Positions 43,311 through 54,929 are shown, numbered from the stretch's first letter. The stretch: DNA of 64,000 nucleotides from Asterias amurensis (GCF_032118995.1 NC_092667.1:8291857-8355856); one strand, 5' to 3'. Notes: generated by a model not told the origin, from the sequence alone. Program-made: numbers and translations.

Positions 43311-43497
43311 TGAAAAAACAGGTTTTGATGTTGCAAATTGGTAAAAAACAGTCTCTAACTTTGGCATATTTTCATTGAAACAGGAAAAAAACATATTTTT
43401 TTCCTAGTTTTTGGTGGGAAAACAGGAAAAAAACATGTTTCCAGCAGGATTAAAATAGGTTTTTCTATTAGAATTTCGGCAAGGGTAATGGCTTTAA

Positions 43498-44674
43498 TCA
43501 TTATTTTATTTTTATTTTGTCAAGTTAAACAAAATGAAATGCTCCGATCTCTCAATTAAATGAAACGAAATCAGAGTCACGATCACATGATGAGGATACA
43601 TATTTTGTTGATGAATCATGATGATGACACACATCGGTTTTAGTTATTTACTTAATACTTAAATTAAAAATAAAAAACATACATCATACATGCACTGTTA
43701 CAATTAGTAATTACAATTACATGTACAGACTACAGTATGAAAAATCAAAAAGCATTAAATATTTAATGCACTAGGCCGATTAAAAATTTACACGATTCAG
43801 GAAAAATTAAATTGGCCCTTACTTACTAAACTAAAACACTGAAGTGGAGGAAGGGCAAGGGTACATACACGTACCCAAAGACCCCCATACTAATCTTGTG
43901 ATGAAGTACATGTATGCTTGAATAATAATAACATCCCCATCTTTATTCTTAAAATTCTAGAGGCAAACAACCAGATTTATTTGAGATGTGGTATTAAAAT
44001 TAAAATTTTGTATTTAAACTAAGGGGAACAAGCCTAATTTTGTTTTCAAATAAGATGAGTAAACTAGGGCCTCATTTATTTGTATTTCTTTTCTTTTCAG
44101 TATGACATGTCCGCTCTGGGTTAGTGCTATCAACACTTTTCGCTGACAATGAAGCGTGCTGGTAGTAGGAGAAACAAAGAAAGGCAGAAACTAATCTGAG
44201 AAAGCTAGAGAAGAACAAAAATTGAAGGTAAAAACAAAATAACTTGTTCATTACTCTCGTCCACCAGAAGAAATACTGTGCGTAACCTTCTAACCTTCTT
44301 TTCTTTTGTTTTAAGGAAAACGAGAGAAAAAAAATCAAATGAATATATGGTAAACTGTTGGTATTTGTGAACAGGACCAGTATCCCCATTAAATAAAAAA
44401 TTTGTGTAAATTTTGGCAAGAATTTGCTACAAGATAATGAAAAGTTCAAAGTATTGGGTAAAAATGTCCTCTTTATATCAAAAGCTTTCCAGTGCTCTTT
44501 ATCATACGTTTTGTATGGATTGACCTTTAATAATTTGGCACAAGTTGACTAGGGTATGAGGTCATGCCTAAATAAACTTTGGATTGGATGTGTACTGCAA
44601 TTAAGGAACAATGAGTTGATCTGATTGCTTTTCTATGTTGTTATTGTAATATTGTACCTTCACCAAAACTGTAC
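43498..44674. other. AT-rich stretch without recognised features
   Basis: A minus-strand open frame of 125 codons (44072-44449) is Phe/Leu/Lys-rich and has no recognised domain. Judged non-coding. Confidence 0.4.
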
Positions 44675-44683
44675 ATGTTTGCT

Positions 44684-45399
44684 TAGCCTTGCTCAAGGCA
44701 GTCGAATTATTCACTCCGAAAAAAGACCGTCGCTGTATAAAAACCCACCCGTATTCACTGTGTGTAAAACCCACCCGTATTCACTGTGCGTAACATCGCA
44801 CGACACGATGCCCCCGTACACTATCCGCATGCGGAGGCCGTCAGGCCGACAGCCTTGTAGGATCTGTATTGAAGCCACTGACCTCATTACTATAATAAGC
44901 GAAGAGTTCCCACGGTCAGCTCATTACCATAATGCCCGCGAAAGACGAGACATGTTTACCTCACACACCACCACCACGGACGCATGATAGGGTCCAAAGA
45001 TCGTGATAAGGGAAGTGCGTGATTGGACGTCAAAATGAATAATTCATTTGCCTCACATCCTGTGTTGTCTGATAGGTCTGACGAACGATAAACATATTCA
45101 TGAGCTGCATACTAGCATATCCTAGAGCCCCCCCAATTTCGTCCACTATTGGAATTTTTTCAATACAACACATTAAAACGGGAAGATACAGACCCGACAA
45201 GGCTGTCGGCCTGACAGCCTCCGCATGCGGTTGTGTACGAGTGCGATGACTTGTGTGAACAGTATTCGTGCGATGTGACAGTGCGTATACGGGTGGGTCA
45301 TTCGGTGTGATCGCACACACCATGCACAGGGTATACGGCGGGTGGGTTTACAGCTGCGTCTTTTCGGAGCGAATAATGCGACTGCCTTGAGCAAGGCTA
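44684..45399. mobile_element. Foldback MITE with 9-bp target duplication (Mutator-like), copy 2
   Basis: Begins TAGCCTTGCTCAAGGCAGTC and ends GCCTTGAGCAAGGCTA. It is flanked by the 9-bp duplication ATGTTTGCT at 44675-44683 and 45400-45408. The interior is closely similar to copy 1 at 722-1404, with small indels including a duplicated CACCCGTATTCACTGTG near 44750-44785. Confidence 0.93.
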
Positions 45400-45408
45400 A
45401 TGTTTGCT

Positions 45409-45981
45409 TTTCCTACAAATTGTTTTTATTTTGTGTACTGTCTGTTCAGTCATCGAGTATGCTTTTCTAATTCGCTTGCAGAACGCGAGAATAGTGATGC
45501 CATTAGCAACGAGACAACTGAAGGTGAACCACGATCAAAAGGTTGCTACGCTCTGACACTGGTGATTCTGAAACGCCTCAGTTGAACCTGCTCCCCGTAC
45601 AGTGTATCATGCAGATTGAAGAAGAAAGTATGTAAAGGAAAATATCACACAGAAGATGTTCCTGTCAACTTATGCTTTTGTGCCAGTTGTGGAGTGGCTT
45701 CTTTGATGTTTATTCTGATGATAACTAATTTTATCAAAATGTTGTCTGAATCATCATTTTCAATAGAAAGGTAGAAAAACAAGAAGAGAATTCTGCACAA
45801 GTACAATGTGTAAAAAGCAAGCTTTTGGCTTACCAAAACATAAACCTTAAAATAAATGTGCAACAATTTATTTGAGAATTGAATTAACCCATCAGTTACT
45901 GTGGTACCAGAAAGACAGTTTGGGAACTAGATTTATATTATTTTCATTCAATTTTGTTAAAACTTTATATCTTTGAAATTG
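45409..45981. other. Stretch without recognised features
   Basis: No coding, RNA or repeat signal seen. Confidence 0.4.
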
Positions 45982-45985
45982 TTAA

Positions 45986-46507
45986 AGGCCCTGTCACACC
46001 ATGGCGTATCGCCTTAACGTGTGCCGGCGTATAGGCCTACAGAAACTAGTTCGAGCATTTTAAAAGTCCAAGAGTGCCCAACTTCCCAGAATCGCATCCA
46101 TAGCGTACTGAACGTATACAAAGCATATGACTAATGAATTGATAGCGTATCACTAACTTAAAATGAAGTTATGTATGTTACAGGTGGATACGTCAGAATA
46201 CGTCAAGACTTTTTGGGGATACGCCAGGCATAGGTTATACGGCACATAAACGTATTTATTTCGTCAGCCAAAGTACATCACAGAGCCCTATACCAGTAAC
46301 GTCCCGCTGACAAATGTCTAACGTACAACGGGCAACGAGAAATTTTGACCATGCTCAATATTTTGTTGCGGGCTCTACATGCTCCAAATTTTAATAGCGT
46401 ATCACAGCGTGCTCTAATAACATTAGCGACATATTACCCCTAACCTATATCAGCGTACACCAAACGTTAACATACAAGCAGGTGATACGCCATGGTGTGG
46501 CAAGCCC
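45986..46507. mobile_element. TTAA-flanked MITE, CACACCATGGCGTAT ends
   Basis: Left AGGCCCTGTCACACCATGGC with GTATCGCC; right GGTGATACGCCATGGTGTGG with CAAGCCC. TTAA is present at 45982-45985 and 46508-46511. The interior is rich in GCGTAT and ACGTAT phrases in both orientations. No coding capacity. Confidence 0.88.
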
Positions 46508-46511
46508 TTAA

Positions 46512-48049
46512 ATAAAAAAAATCTGTGTTTTGAGAGACTAAATACATGATCATCAATTTGTAAATTGCAAAGAAGATCCAATGGGCATAATTTCTTGGTT
46601 AGCTTTTTGTGTTCCAAACCAATGATGACTAGTGGACACAATTGGGAGAACAAACGATGAGTGTTCAGCTGTTAAATTTGAATTTGAATTGTTTTAAATT
46701 GAATTGTTTGGGGGAATTTAAAAAGGACCGTTTCAAGAAAGTAACATAATTCATCATGAGGGTAATATTAACTTTCAATGTTTATAATAACAATGAGTAT
46801 TGTACCAGAAATGTGTCATGATATGAAGAGAAGAAATAAAAAAAAATCTAAATGTGTGTCTCTTGTCAACAATATCCTTTTTTTGTCAAGTTCATTCATT
46901 CATTCGATTAAAATTTAATTAAGGCCTGTCTAAGCTCTGAAGACTTAGTAAATGACCAAAATGAGGCCCAGAAAGTTTGTTAGTGACATTAATTTGAAAC
47001 AATTGAAATAACTCAATTGGGGAAATGATTGATGTGCAGGGATGTTAAATAATTAATTAATTGAGATCTGGGAGAAAAGAGCTGAAAACCTGTAAATGAA
47101 AGCAAAATAAATAAGCCAGTATATTTTCCCCATTCGTTTGTGCACTTGGTGATTTGCCCATAGAGTTTGTGCATAGTTCTCCAGTTTTGACCAATAGAGG
47201 GCGCTATTTTCCTATAATTATTTTCTAATTAAAATAACTCATTACTGTGCAAGTTTTGCCCTTGACGACTTTCACATGTTATTCAGGACTACCATAAGAA
47301 CATCTGGGGGAAAGTTCAGGTAGTTGCAGAGGGTGGACCACAAAACTCGAAAACTAGAGCCCTTTTTGATGATCATCCCACAGTCTATTTACAGGTTTGA
47401 AATGTTATGTATATGTTGAGATACACCAACTATGAAGGCTAGTCTTTGACAATTACCAGTGTCCAGTGTCTTTAATAGCGTCGTGATGAAATCAAATAAA
47501 TTTGGCTAACATTGGCAAGGGGAACCTTTACTACTAAATGTTATCTAAAAAAACATACTTTAAAGTGTGTCATTTAAAAACTCGAACAGAGGTTGACAAA
47601 ATAGTGTGCATACAACAATAAGTCTACATTAACCAGAAGCATTCTGAAATGTGTATACATGTGAAGAACATAATTACATTTATTCAAAGAATTACAGGTT
47701 GTTGTGCACACAGTATATGATTTTGTTGTGACACTAGGATCCGGGAAACAAAGTCATCTTTTTGGACAGTTGGAACAATAATTGTACCCCAATGGTCCTA
47801 GCTCTATGCCCAAACAAAGTCAATTACAATCTGCCTTCCGATAGCGCAAAGGTTGGTCCAAAAAATTGTTTTGAGATGGACTCTCCAGCATGTACATTTT
47901 TTCCTTGGAGGCTCGGAGGGTTAAATTAACAAATATAGCCAACCAATGTGTAAAGAATCCTCATTGAAGTCGGAGTTTAAATTTTGAAGGATTAACAGCT
48001 ACAAACAAACAAACAATCTTTGTATGCAGTTGAAGGACATTGTGATCGG
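46512..48049. other. Mostly unrecognised stretch with a MITE end
   Basis: 47335-47475 carries the right end of the GGTAATTAC MITE family (GTTGAGATACACCAACTATG, GACAATTACCAGTGTCCAGT, TTTAA). The rest has no recognisable feature. Confidence 0.5.
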
Positions 48050-48205
48050 GGTTAATGGTCTATAAGACCTTTCTCGGACAGGCAAAATTTTCGTTTTTGC
48101 TTTCGTTGTTTTCCTGCAACGTGAGCAACTGAGCCAAAAGTTTCACAGATTTGTTGTTTTAAGCATAATGATGGAATACACCAAAGTGTTTGACAATTAT
48201 CAGTT
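48050..48205. mobile_element. Fragment of a TTAA MITE
   Basis: Retains AAGTTTCACAGATTTGTTGT, GGAATACACCAAAGTG and TTGACAATTATCAG from the family's right half. Confidence 0.55.
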
Positions 48206-48289
48206 CATACACAAATAGTTAGGTTTGTTTGAGAATTGTATGTTCTTCAAAACAACGAAAGCAAAACCGACAATTTTACCTGTCCGAGA

Positions 48290-49125
48290 AAGGTCTTATT
48301 CCCTGGGTCGACCCCGGTCTGCCCCGGTACGTTCGAATAGCTTTGATGGGGCTCACCCGGGTCAGCCCCCAGTGCCCTGCTTGTGGAGTAGGTCGCTTGT
48401 GGAGTAGGTCACTTGGGGTGACCTGAGGTGCATGCCGTCACAACGAGAGGGCGAGCGTGGTCGTTCGATTAGCTTTTGTCAGGGGCTCACCCGAGTGAGG
48501 TCGACCCAGGGAAGCTTATTATCGAACTCACCCTATATATTGGGTGCGTTCGTTTAGCTTCCCTGGGTCGACCCCGGTGTGTGAATGGGGTTTTTTTCCA
48601 GGACGAACGTGTGCAGATAATTACCCACGTTCGTCCTGGAAAAAAAAACGCCACACACCGGGGTCGACTCAGGGAAGCTATACAAACGCACCCATATTGG
48701 GTGCGTTCGTTTAGCTTCCCTGGGTCGACCCCGATGTTGCGTATTATATTTTTTTCCAGGACGAACGTGGGCACACAATTACCCCACGTTCGTCCTCGAA
48801 CCAGGAAAACCCCCCAGACACGTCACCACTTGTGGATTGGGTCACTTGGGGCTGGCCCGAGGTGCACTGACGTCACCACGGGAAGGCTCACGTGGTGACG
48901 TGTCTGGGGTTTTTCTCTGGTTCGAGGACGAACGTGGGGTAATTGTGTGCCCACGTTCAACCTAGAAAAAAATAAAATACGCAACATCGGGGTCGACCCA
49001 GGGAAGCTAAAGGAACGTACCCATAATGACCTAGGTGAGCCCCTGGAGTGACGTCAAAAGCTATTCGAACGCACTGGGGCAGACCGGGAATGACCCAGGG
49101 AAGCTAAACGAACGCACACTGTAAA
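48290..49125. mobile_element. Nested foldback elements with GTGCGTTCGTTTAGCTTCCC ends
   Basis: Outer arms carry CCCTGGGTCGACCCCGGTCT and GTTCGAATAGCTTT (48300-48350), with inverse counterparts at about 49060-49115. Two inner hairpins start GGGTGCGTTCGTTTAGCTTC at 48540 and 48700. A third is formed by GGAACGAACGTGGG-type arms around 48780-48960. All arms share the GGGTCGACCCCGG palindrome. Open frames here are palindrome artefacts. Confidence 0.8.
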
Positions 49126-49815
49126 GGTAATTTATTCAATTGATCTCAGCTGGACCATGATGGCGCCCTTCTGACAGTATGGCCACTCGAAGAGAATACC
49201 TTTCCCAAACCTAGTCTTGGGCGCCGGATTTGGCTTTAGTATACGTTTAATGTTCGAAACAACTTTAGACAGAGCCGACAGACTGCATATTATTTAATAC
49301 AGTTATTCTTTAATATAATCCTCAGCACAGGCACTTCACTTAAATGTTAAAACTAATCCTAATCCCACTAACTTTACTCTAAATGTTTATACTGTCCTTA
49401 TGCATTGACTTCATCCATAAAGAGTTAAACATTGTGATGAGTTTATGGATGTGCTGTCACATTTTAGCCGAGGGCACTTTACTGACAAGATGTCGTATGA
49501 AGTTCTGTTAATGACTTTATACATTGGAAAATCCAACTTGCAGCCAATGCAGTTTTCAAGAAAATCAATTACTTTCTAAAATTATAAAATCAGCTTGTTA
49601 TACAAAAAGCGTTTCTTGACTTATTACCACGTGACAAAAATCTAAGTTCACATTGCGCAGAAGTATGTGTTCACACCACAAATTGGCAATGAATTGGTTT
49701 GCGATTATTTAATTTAAGTTACATGTAAAGATTGGTGAGCGGCGGTATATTCTCATGAATAAGACTTGACATCGTCTATGTTGCCTTCATATTATTGTTG
49801 TTTAGCTATTTTGCC

Positions 49816-50170
49816 TTAAAGTCACCTGGAATGTCAAAATAAAGCCTGCCGTCGATTTCACAAAGATTTAGGACTCGTCTTATCTCGAGTTAGGACGATT
49901 AACTCGTCCTAACTTAGGATTAATTTTAAGGTCTGGGTGCTACAGTGCAGGGTTGGGACTCGTCCTAAGTCCTAAGATGTGTCTCTAATAATGTGTTTTG
50001 ATGAGCGGAATGTGAATAAACAGTTAACTAAGGTTCTAAAAAATTAGTTCTTATCTTATTTACAAATTTAAAAGCAGGCCCCCGACCCGAGAAGAAATGG
50101 TTTCATTGTTACTGAGCATATACTGTTATAATTGAAAAAAAATAAAATAATAATTTCCAGGTGACTTTAA
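49816..50170. mobile_element. TTAAAGTCACCTGGAA-family MITE, copy 2, with nested insert
   Basis: TTAAAGTCACCTGGAATGTC at the left and TTTCCAGGTGACTTTAA at the right. About 49853-49985 is a separate inserted repeat with GGACTCGTC and GACGAGT-type palindromes (GTCGATTTCACAAAG start). Confidence 0.85.
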
Positions 50171-50437
50171 AAGTAATCTTCACTGTTAATTTTAAAGACG
50201 GTATGACGTCCAAAAGTGGCATAACATTGGTTGCTACTGCTGTAGTAAAGGAGGGAAATTATTTTGGGGATTGTGGAGGGCAGTAAATTTAAAATTATAC
50301 ATCACCACAACTTATTCTGCTTCACTGATAATCACTAATCATATCTGTGGAGTTATTAATTAATCTAGCAATCCATTCTCAATTCATTATGTTGTCAATC
50401 CGGCCCTTTCTCCAGCGGTCTGTTCTTTTGTATGTTG

Positions 50438-50623
50438 TCAGTTGTTGAAATAATAACAAGAACTATCCATCTAGATATCCTCTTTATCAGCTTCCTCACA
50501 AGTGACGTCATTGATTTGGCAGAGCTGCTCTTTGCTGCTGCGTCCAAGTCGTACATTGGAGGAGCGGCATCTAGGCTCATCCCGGCACGCTGAGCCACAC
50601 GCAACCAGGCCCTTGATCGGTAC
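50438..50623 (-). pseudogene. PAN/apple-like segment behind the lectin stop codon
   Basis: Directly after the TAG at 50624-50626, the same frame continues for 50 family-like codons: VPIKGLVACGSACRDEPRCR, then SSKEQLCQINDV and CEEADKEDI. It meets a second TAG at 50471-50473, reads MDSSCYYFNN and ends at TGA (50438-50440). Cysteine spacing and the CLTGHV start before the first stop look like the PAN/apple-like C-terminal part seen after lectin domains in echinoderm proteins. Either the gene has lost this domain through nonsense changes or the stops are read through. Confidence 0.65.
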
Positions 50624-51181
50624 CTACTCGATGACATGACCGGTCAGGCAGTGGGATGCGAAGTGGCCGTTGGTGTCTGCTTGGAGGCAGTGCAGACGGA
50701 TTTGCGGGTCGGTTGGTGCGACGGCAGGTCGCTGACAGACCACGTATTTTGGCCAGATACACGTATTATCACTCCAGCGACCATTGAAATCAGGATTCAT
50801 GAACGCGCAATCTTCACCCCCTGCATTGTTGGGTTCTCCTGGATACCAGTTGAAGAAACTACATTCCTCACCCCCGTCACCAGGCTGCAACCACTTGCCT
50901 TCTTCCTCCTTGTCAGTACAGCCGATATAAACTGCTTCTGAATCAACTGCATTGACCAACTCCCAGATAAATATTTGCTCTTGGAGTGACGTAGGGACTG
51001 CCACACGGCTTCTCATGTCGGTACATGTGATGACTGCGTCATCAAAAGTCATTCTCTCCATCACTGACTTGTAGCATGACTCGCCAAATATAACCCACTC
51101 GGAGGGGCAGATCAAATCTTCATTGCAGCTCGATACCGCGAAATAAAAGGCAAATGCGAAAAGTAAAACTAAAGTTTTCAT
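50624..51181 (-). CDS. Secreted C-type lectin
   Basis: Single coding exon. The preferred start is the Met at 51181, which opens a signal peptide (MKTLVLLFAFAFYFAVSSC); an upstream Met at 51205 adds eight residues. A C-type lectin domain follows from ICPSEWVIFGESCYK to KYVVCQRPA, with its disulphide cysteines. It contains WYPGEPNNAGGEDC and RWSDNTC. The EPN tripeptide is the mannose-type calcium-site motif, but WSD replaces the usual WND, so sugar binding is not certain. The frame stops at TAG (50624) just after HCLTGHVIE, at the start of a PAN/apple-like segment. Likely role: secreted carbohydrate recognition in immunity or adhesion. A TATA-like TAAATTTAA lies at about 51233-51241 and a 38-bp minisatellite from 51286. 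Confidence 0.92.
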   Translation of the reverse strand: MKTLVLLFAFAFYFAVSSCNEDLICPSEWVIFGESCYKSVMERMTFDDAVITCTDMRSRVAVPTSLQEQIFIWELVNAVDSEAVYIGCTDKEEEGKWLQPGDGGEECSFFNWYPGEPNNAGGEDCAFMNPDFNGRWSDNTCIWPKYVVCQRPAVAPTDPQIRLHCLQADTNGHFASHCLTGHVIE

Positions 51182-51285
51182 GATTGACAATAAAGGAGAA
51201 TGCAAGAAAGATGTTTAAGACTCACTCGCCGAGTTAAATTTACAGCTTTGCAGGCAACGCTAGAAAACTCCAACTTGCATGAACA

Positions 51286-51970
51286 ACGCTTTGCCTACTC
51301 TGGTATCAACAGGTAAACAGTTAACGCTTTGCCTTCTCTGGTATCAACAGGTAAACAGTTGACGCTTTGCCTACTCTGGTATCAACAGGTAAACAGTTAA
51401 CGCTTTGCCTACTCTGGTATCAACAGGTAAACAGTTGACGCTTTGCCTACTCTGGTATCAACAGGTAAACAGTTAACGCTTTGCCTACTCTGGTATCAAC
51501 AGGTTAACAGTTGACGCTTTGCCTACTCTGGTATCAACAGGTAAACAGTTGACGCTTTGCCTACTCTGGTATCAACAGGTAAACAGTTGACGCTTTGCCT
51601 ACTCTGGTATCAACAGGTAAACAGTTAACGCTTTGCCTACTCTGGTATCAACAGGTAAACAGTTAACGCTTTGCCTACTCTGGTATCAACAGGTAAACAG
51701 TTGACGCTTTGCCTACTCTGGTATCAACAGGTAAACAGTTAACGCTTTGCCTACTCTGGTATCAACAGGTAAACAGTTGACGCTTTGCCTACTCTGGTAT
51801 CAACAGGTAAACAGTTGACGCTTTGCCTACTCTGGTATCAACAGGTAAACAGTTGACGCTTTGCCTACTCTGGTATCAACAGGTAAACAGTTGACGCTTT
51901 GCCTACTCTGGTATCAACAGGTAAACAGTTAACGCTTTGCCTACTCTGGTATCAACAGGTAAACAGTTGA
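51286..51970. repeat. 38-bp minisatellite, 18 copies, upstream of the lectin
   Basis: Unit ACGCTTTGCCTACTCTGGTA plus TCAACAGGTAAACAGTTR, almost invariant. The only common variation is GTTAAC versus GTTGAC at the junction; one unit has GGTTAAC for GGTAAAC and the first has CTTCTC. Read on the lectin strand, nearly every unit holds TGTTTAC, the forkhead core site. The array begins about 105 bp upstream of the lectin start codon. Confidence 0.97.
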
Positions 51971-52291
51971 CTTAAATAAAACAATTAAGCTTCTGAGGTT
52001 TTCAAATCTCAGCTTCACGTTGCTATGGTGATCCAATTGTATTTTTTCCAGCAGTTCTGATCCTAATCTGTCGTTTCAAAGGTAGGATACTCAAAAAAGG
52101 TTACTCAAAAAGAAATTACGTAAATATGTTATCGTAAATCGTAATCATCATTGTGTATCGCATCGCAGAGACGTGTGGACGCATTGATAGAAGAGATCGA
52201 TACAACCAAACCCAAGACCAAGTGCTCGATCGTATTAAAAATTAAAAATTAAAAATTAAAAATACGTCTCCGAGGTAAACGAATACGTTCC

Positions 52292-52685
52292 TTAAAGGAA
52301 CACGTTGCCTTGGATCGGACGAGTTGGTCTTTGAAAAGCGTTTGTAACTGTTTTTTATAAAATGCATATGGGGTAGAAAGATGTTGTAAAAGTAGAATAC
52401 AATGATCCACACAAACATGCCTCGAAATTGCACGGTTTTCTTTTTACCTCGTCGACTAACTCGGTCGGCCATTTATGGGAGTCACATTTTTGACTCCCAT
52501 AAATGGCCGACCGTGTAAGTTCGTACAGTAAAAGGAAAACCACGCAATTTCGAGGCAAACTTGTGTGGATAATTGTATTCTACTTTTAAAACATCTTTCC
52601 AACCATATGCATTTTATAAAAAAAACGGTTACAAACGCTCAGTTATAGACCAACTCGTCCGATCCAAGGCAACGTGTTCCTTTAA
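52292..52685. mobile_element. Palindromic TTAA-flanked MITE (AGGAACACGTTGCC family), copy 4
   Basis: TTAAAGGAACACGTTGCC at the left and GGCAACGTGTTCCTTTAA at the right, with a central palindrome around GGGAGTCACATTTTTGACTC. Near full length. Just left of it ATTAAAA is repeated four times (52230-52262). Confidence 0.93.
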
Positions 52686-54740
52686 GTCATTGGTTCTCAA
52701 TACATGCCACTTCATCCTCTGGGTTTAATAAACACTCCATCCAACCAACCTGTACAGTGTCATAACTCGACATTTCCATTGGGATTGGGACTGGGTCTGG
52801 GGAACGGGGTAGTGGAACCCGCAGTGTTCCCCACTGGCTAAGCATTTGCATGTTTGGAGGTATAAATCAGGCGGTACAACAGGCAGTGGTGCCAACGGCA
52901 AGCTCATCCTCTTTGCAGCACCATTACCAGTGTGGAAGCTACAACTGGTATTTTTTAAAGGCCAAGCAAGTTATAAGGAACGACTTAAGTGGGCCAGCAT
53001 TCCCATTCAATCCTCAGCCTTTGCCAAATTTCAATGGTCTCACATTGTTGTTGTCTTCCCCTTAATAACAAAATAATTTAGGTCCCTTTTCCGGCCATGT
53101 GTCCATCTCCAATGTTTTACCTTTTGGCCTGGTGCCGTAACGTTTTTCCTATATTCATATCAGTTGATTCACCACATTTGTTCTCTGTTGTGCACTCAAT
53201 AAATGATTTCCTAAAATGGCTACAATTAGCAGACATTTATTATTTACGACAATTGCTGATACAAGTTCAAATTCAAGATTGCTATAAGTTACAGAAAGTT
53301 AAACTGAACATAGTAGGCCTATATCTAAAACAAAATCATTACAAACGGTTCTGAATTTAAATTTAGCCTAATTGTCAATGTAGAGGGAGGGAATAAAGTG
53401 GTGACGTTAACGTTCTTTTGGTTAGTGGACATCACCTGGTAACCACTGTAAAGTGAAGTGAGTGCTTGTTAAAATTGTCACTTCCATACAAATGATGTGT
53501 GTGAAATAGCAGCTTATTATTATTCAATAAAATTTACATTCTTGCAACTGGTTCCCATTCCAATATTTCGCTTAATTATTTTCTAAACACTACCGACAAA
53601 CGGCTTTATAAAACTGGGGCGTAGGCTTAAACCCTTTGAAAATGCGTTGAAATTGTGTATACAGCATGCCTAAAAAATAATGCAATAAAATGTGTTTTCT
53701 GAGTATTTTAATATTATAACCAACACTTTCATCGGTAATTCAGATTCGTTTTCAGTACAACAATTTTCTTTCAAGTACTCCTGTGTTTCATTTGAATTAA
53801 TACATTATTTTTGAAGGCATATAAAATAAATGCATAAGCTTATTTTTTTTTGCATAATAATATACATACAATTAAAGAAAACGTTCTGCACAGTGATCGA
53901 AATACTCACATGATAACTTTCAGTCAAATCAAGGATAAAACTATGAAAACAGACAGTATGATATGTTTCATAATAATAAACTAAAAACATGTATATTATT
54001 TAAATGTTATTCATTCTTTAAAAATGCTAAGTTCGGATGTTTAGCCCCTTAAATTAGTCTTTTAATTTACTTCCAACAATTAAATCCACACAAAATGTAA
54101 TGCATGAGAATTGCAAGACACAGCTATTTACAAATTAATTTGTTTGATTAAATAGTAGGCCTAAAGTCTATGTGTCCTACTTTCTAAAAGCAAAAATTAA
54201 TCAACGCAAATACAGTTAGATTCTGATAGAATGATTGTACATTCAGTTGCGTTATTCTGCTCACGCTAAGAGTTCCTGAGTTTGACCTCATTGGTTCAGG
54301 TCAGATACAGAACATATCTCAAGAAAGGTGTGCCAAAGGAGCAAATTATTACGCAGCTCGGATCTTAAAATATAAATCTTTGAATTGTTCATCCGAGTAA
54401 GAGTAGGCCCCACTACAAAGAAAAATGTGGATATTTATTTCAGATATTTGCAAAAATATTTTTTTTTTCTTTTTCAAATGTACACAAAATAAATGTTCTA
54501 ATTTAATCAGACCCTGTAGTGAGTTAAAAACAAACTGAAAGATTAATTTTATTCTCAAAATTGTCAAGAATTGTTTTGTCTAACCATTTTGGCAATTGAC
54601 AAGTGACAGAGTGCACCGTTTCTGTCAGACGACGTTCCCCGATAGCATATATATATACATATCCAGTTATTAAATGAAACCAGTCGAAACAATATCATCT
54701 TCCCAAAAACTCAAATACTTTTCGGATAAATAAGACACTT
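52686..54740. other. Intergenic stretch between lectin and phosphatase
   Basis: Open frames of 71-85 codons at 52846-53354 have no recognisable family and no splice support. AT-rich, with no clear repeats. Confidence 0.4.
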
Positions 54741-54746
54741 TTTATT
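54741..54746 (-). terminator. Polyadenylation signal of the phosphatase gene
   Basis: AATAAA on the minus strand, 111 bases after the stop codon at 54858. Confidence 0.7.
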
Positions 54747-54857
54747 AACCACAACAAAAGTATGATCGTCTTACAAAGTAGACCACTTTCTATCATTCCT
54801 TGATCGATCGTTACGGTACCAGCTTCCACAAGGAACCAGTTGATGGGGGTGGGGGGT

Positions 54858-54929
54858 CTAAAGGTTTGCGTACAAAGCGTTAACGCCCAAATACATCTGT
54901 AAGGCCTCGTATATAAACTCGTACTGCTC
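54858..54929 (-). CDS. Pseudophosphatase exon 8 (last coding exon)
   Basis: 72 nt, phase 0 after TTTCGTTCAG. Encodes EQYEFIYEALQMYLGVNALY plus ANL and TAG. EQYEFIYEAL is the usual last helix of a tyrosine phosphatase domain, so the protein ends right after a single domain. Confidence 0.93.
   Translation of the reverse strand, partial: EQYEFIYEALQMYLGVNALYANL

Larger units (their letters stand above)
39723..43487. mobile_element. 3.77-kb inverted-repeat element with subterminal arrays (unclassified)
   Basis: Left end TACCCTTACCGAAA, right end TTTCGGCAAGGGTA; one mismatch in 14. Next inside on both sides are A-rich arrays built on AAAAACAG or its inverse (39740-40100 and about 42940-43440). 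Then come arrays of the palindrome TTCTATAGAA (40240-40830 and 42340-42830). The centre (40840-42330) holds unique sequence, a plus-strand frame of 87 codons at 40838-41101 followed by AATAAA, and part of a TTAAAGCCATTGGAC-family MITE in inverse orientation (41362-41580). It sits inside another copy of that MITE. No transposase domain recognised. Confidence is high for the inverted symmetry, moderate for a single mobile unit. Confidence 0.7.

Noticed and set aside
44072..44449. Minus-strand open frame of 125 codons
   Set aside because: Phe/Leu/Lys-rich composition typical of AT-rich noncoding DNA, no domain, no exon context.
48476..48898. Plus- and minus-strand open frames of 74-140 codons
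   Set aside because: Mirror-image frames generated by the nested palindromes.
51286..51970. CRISPR-like array
   Set aside because: Contiguous 38-bp units without unique spacers; minisatellite.
52846..53354. Plus-strand open frames between lectin and phosphatase
   Set aside because: Overlapping frames in different phases without recognisable domain, signal peptide or splice sites.
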